Assembly (NCBI GenBank): GCA_037953745.1
Contig: JBAKBP010007163.1
Coordinates: 38,661 to 102,660, forward strand
Reading direction: 5' to 3'
Length of the DNA: 64,000 nt
DNA from: Lithodes maja
Lineage: Eukaryota > Arthropoda > Malacostraca > Decapoda > Lithodidae
Shown here: positions 60,865-64,000 of the stretch, piece after piece
How the letters are laid out: each line of letters opens with the position of its first letter
Numbering within the stretch: position 1 is the stretch's first letter
Notes under the pieces: model-generated
What the model saw: the letters and a program-made list of their open reading frames with translations, nothing else
The model's database searches: none
Told to the model about the DNA's origin: nothing
Translations under genes and position numbers: made by a program

Positions 60865-62405
60865 ATAAAATAACAATTGGTATGGCATCTTTTGCTGGTG
60901 ATAGATGTGGGGTAACTGCTAAAATGCTGAAAGCCTCATATGAATCGGGAACAAGAATGGTGACAGACTTAATAATTGATTCAATTAAATTGTAAAGGAA
61001 GTCAAAGTTCTGGATGACTGGCTGAAGAGTGTTATTGTTTATGTACCGTACAGTATATAAAGGGAAAGGAGATGCACTTCACGGTGACAAACTGACAACT
61101 ATAGAGGCCTGAAATTGTTTAGACCAGATTATGAATAGGCAGAATAGCCCTAATGAAAGTGACTGGTGAAAGAATTTGGGAGAGTACAGTATAATGAGGG
61201 AGTAAGTAGATAATGACAAATGCAGCCTGACAGAGTGCCATACTACGGATGCAATACCTTGTACACCTGTATTAATTAATATCACTCTGAACACCAATAA
61301 CTCCCAAATGAAATTAATGAAAGCATATGATCCTGCGGGGATTCAAACCCAGGACACCACGTACAGGACTTACACGCTCTAACCATTAAACCACCAAGAC
61401 AGTTAAAGGTAAGTACTGTACATGACTATGATGCATATCCATTTATCAAAAACTGGATATCAATCTAATCATGCACTCAGATCCAACTGCACTATGAATA
61501 ATATAATATTTATGCAAGAACGGGAAGAACAAGGAATGGGAAACAGATTTCAAAGAAACAAACCTCACAAAATATAAGTAAAATTCTTAGGAACGAATAA
61601 TAAGTTGTACTGTACTGTACTAAATGTTTGTGAATCTGAAGAAGGCCTTTGATATGGAGCCCAGACAGGCAGTACAGTGGGCAAAGTTAGCAAACTGGAG
61701 GCTAAGAATAAAGTGGCTCATAAATGTGAATCTGACAATTATTTGTATTGGCCCATAAACATGTGCAAACGTGAATAGTGAAGACAGTAGAGTTCACAGT
61801 AAAGGTGGGGGTCAGTGCTGAGTCCAACACTCTTTATTATGGTGTTAAAAGCACTATCAAGAGATATTAGGAGGGGGACACCTTGGGAGTTTTTGTATGA
61901 TGACAATCTAGTTTTGATAACAGATAATTTGGAATAGTGATAGGAGTGATGTATGGCCATGCACTGAATTCAAAGATATGGAGAGTAACCCTATCCAGTA
62001 TGTTGTGTGTGTTAGTTAGGAACATAGAAAGTGTAGTGGTGTGGAAGGTAGACTATTGTTGATTCCACCAATGTGAGGACTGCCAAATTGAGCCAAGGGT
62101 GGAAAGCGTCAACATTACGGATGTCTCTGGGAGTGTGCCAATGACTTTTGATACCTGGGTGGCATGATATATGTTGAGTGTGGTGTAGAGGCTAGTTGTA
62201 AGTGTCAGAAGTGGGTTGCAATGTACCGGTATTCAAAGAGTTTGTCATCACTCATCACTATTGACAACGAGGGGTCTCTCCCTCAGTACTAAAGGGAAGC
62301 TGCATTCTGCATTGATAAGAACGTGCTGCTTTATGGTGATCAGGCATGGGCAGTCAAAGAGGACGACACTCAAAGACTTAGTGAACGGATATAAGCAGGA
62401 TTACT
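60865..62405 (+). pseudogene. Badly decayed LINE reverse transcriptase
   Basis: Broken plus-strand frames give CGVTAKMLKASYESGTRMVT (60915), VYKGKGDALHGDKLTTIEA (61050), FVNLKKAFDMEPRQAVQWAK (61625), SVLSPTLFIMVLKALSRDIR then RGTPWEFLYDDNLVLITDNL (61810), and STKGKLHSALIRTCCFMVIR (62290). It resembles the common invertebrate LINE with SVLSPLLFIIVLEALSREF. The catalytic box reads YDDN with one residue fewer than YADD. Many stops and a SINE insertion. Dead. Confidence 0.75.
61285..61450 (-). mobile_element. tRNA-derived SINE inside the decayed LINE
   Basis: Minus strand: cttggtggtttaatggttag (A box-like), ctgggtttgaatcccc (B box), then a body with tttcattaatttcatttggg. Same family as 45975-46278. 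Confidence 0.7.
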
Positions 62406-62720
62406 AGGAGAGATGGATGTTTAAGGGTGTATTTTCATTTATATATACGGTACAGTACCGGTATATCATTAGCTGCGGAAAATAAATTATATTTTATTGA
62501 ACTGTGTGGGTTAAACATGGGAGAGGCGGTCATTTTGAATCTGTGGAGATCTATTATGTTTTCCCTTTTCCACCGTATTTTTAGTAGGCTACAGTATCTT
62601 ATCATCCTCTATAATCATAGAGCAATGCTAAGACCAGTGGGGGTCTGGGGCGGTAGCATCCAGGTTAGGTTAATGAAAAAAATATGGAAATCCCCCCCCC
62701 CCCCCCCCCCCCATGAAATA

Positions 62721-63253
62721 TTGTCATCATCATATATATTGCAAGCAGGGGGCAAATAACCGAAAAAATCGCCATCAAAATAGACGCGAACATAACCACG
62801 GCGATCGACAAATGTAAAGATGATGGCGGCGGCGTCAGACGCTTGCAGTCGTGTTCCCGTCTATTTTGAATGCCATTGGATATAATAATATGTTGAGGGG
62901 GGGCTATGACATTATTGTCATCATCATATATATTGCCAGAAGGGGGCAAATAACCGAAAAAAATCGCCGTCAAAATAGACGCGAAGTTAACCGCGGCGAT
63001 CGCCCTATGTAAACATGACGACCGTACGCCCAGAAACTACATCCATCCCCAAATGGATGCTAAATTCGAATGAATGACATGAAAAACAGTAGGAAAAACC
63101 ATGTTTTGTTTGGAAAACTCACACATGTATTAATCAGAAAATTAAGTGTACGCCCTTGATTATGTTCCCGTCTAATTTGACTGATTTTTTCTGAATTTAT
63201 CCCACGGCCAGTTGATATCTGCCCTCAACTGGCAATATATATGATGATGACAA
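62721..63253. mobile_element. Inverted-repeat element, one complete and one truncated copy
   Basis: A complete copy spans 62914-63253, with ends TTGTCATCATCATATATATT and its inverse. Subterminal gtcaaaatagacg and cgtctaatttgac also pair. A left half of another copy precedes it at 62721-62913. Non-coding. Superfamily not determined. Confidence 0.65.
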
Positions 63254-63281
63254 TAAGTCCTGGGAGGCAGAGCATCCTCTC

Positions 63282-63375
63282 AACCTATTATTGTATCCCC
63301 GCGGCCAGCTGTTGGGGAAAATTATTTTTTTATGGGTCGTGAATTTACCGGCCGTGGGATACAATAATAGGTTGA
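63282..63375. repeat. Long hairpin, arms of about 22 bases
   Basis: cctattattgtatcccc..gcggcc and ggccgtgggatacaataata pair across about 50 bases. The arm motif tgggatacaataat recurs at 63628. It is followed by a poly(C) tract (63388-63414). Confidence 0.7.
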
Positions 63376-63490
63376 GGCCTGAGCTCCCCCCCCAACCCCC
63401 CCCCCCCCCCCCCAATATATCTCAATAATTTGTTACAATAATGTTACAATATATTTTTACATTTTACATTCATAAATAGTCCACTAATAT

Positions 63491-63527
63491 AGGTTAGGTT
63501 AGGTTAGGTTTGGTTAGGTTAGGTTAA
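63491..63527. repeat. Interstitial (TTAGG)n array
   Basis: About seven TTAGG units with one TTTGG variant. TTAGG is the telomere repeat of most arthropods. Too short to be a telomere; it is interstitial. Confidence 0.9.
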
Positions 63528-63675
63528 AGATATTGTTCAATCTTTCTTAGTAAATAGGCATCTGAAAAACAGTTCCACCCGCTACACAGGATCTTATCCT
63601 ACCAAACAATTTACCCAACACCTTGCCGTGGGATACAATAATGGGTTGAGGGGGGCTTTGTCCCCCTCACCCCCC

Positions 63676-63990
63676 ATAATTTATTGTCATCATCATATAG
63701 GCTATATTACCAGCAGGGGCAAATAACAGCAGTCAAAGAAGACGCGAATGTAACTGCAACTATGTAAACAAAGCGGAGTTAGCGGACGGTACGCCCCGCT
63801 AACACAACCCTTACCAAAATTGGGTTAAATTCAAGCAACCTTTCGTGGCGATATTCGCACACTCTCAGTCGCCGGGTCACGTCTAATTTGACCGTTTTTT
63901 CCTTAAATTATCCCACGGCCAGCTGTTACTAACTTACCAGGTATTTGGCCCATGCTAGCAATATATATGATGATCTTCATGATGACAATA
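63676..63990. mobile_element. Second copy of the inverted-repeat element
   Basis: Left tattgtcatcatcatatagg (with a small insertion), right agcaatatatatgatgatct and gatgacaata. The interior shares gggcaaataac and cgtctaatttgacc with 62914-63253. Confidence 0.6.
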
Positions 63991-64000
63991 GGCTAAGTCC

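Overview
This is nuclear DNA of a multicellular animal, most likely an arthropod and plausibly a crustacean. The evidence is: spliced host exons with GT/AG borders, long repeat-filled introns, LINE, SINE and DNA transposon families, and an interstitial array of the arthropod telomere motif TTAGG near 63.5 kb. Nothing suggests a prokaryote, and I see no CRISPR array, operon or bona fide tRNA/rRNA gene.

Host genes. Two protein-coding genes can be supported, both on the minus strand. (1) A WDTC1 (adipose/DCAF9) orthologue runs from 60.3 kb down to 35.4 kb. Thirteen coding exons splice in one continuous frame, from the start codon at 60297 to residue 707, giving WD40 repeats, a TPR block and a C-terminal WD40 part. 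The last coding exon was not found. (2) At 182-354 there is one exon of a SynGAP/DAB2IP/raskol-type RasGAP, covering the end of the PH domain and the start of the C2 domain. Its other exons are outside the window or were not found.

Layout. 0.4-5.6 kb: SINE pieces, a palindromic TTAA element and a decayed LINE whose N-terminal part carries CCCH zinc fingers. 6-11.7 kb: a nearly complete two-ORF CR1-type LINE (SGNH-esterase ORF1; endonuclease plus reverse transcriptase ORF2). 12-30.7 kb: a dense pile of nested elements (PIF/Harbinger-like, hAT-like, pogo-like and piggyBac-like MITEs, SINEs, LINE tails), including a 3 kb TTAA element that holds two other elements. 31.0-35.2 kb: an intact autonomous-looking piggyBac element with a 1011-residue transposase and TTAA ends. 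35.4-60.3 kb: the WDTC1 exons, whose introns hold a reverse transcriptase fragment (Penelope-like?), several 5'-truncated LINEs, SINEs with target-site duplications, TTAA MITEs and a pogo-like element with a truncated DNA-binding ORF. 60.8-64 kb: a badly decayed LINE, small inverted-repeat elements and the TTAGG array.

How it fits together. Most of the window is a record of transposition. TTAA-targeting (piggyBac-type) elements dominate: one full-length element, two internally deleted relatives sharing its subterminal sequence, and several MITE families with related ends. Three insertions can be compared with an unoccupied copy of the same repeat elsewhere in the window: a piggyBac derivative at 54.6 kb, a LINE at 46.3 kb and a SINE at 43.7 kb. 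Two insertions lie within about 30 bases of WDTC1 splice acceptors.
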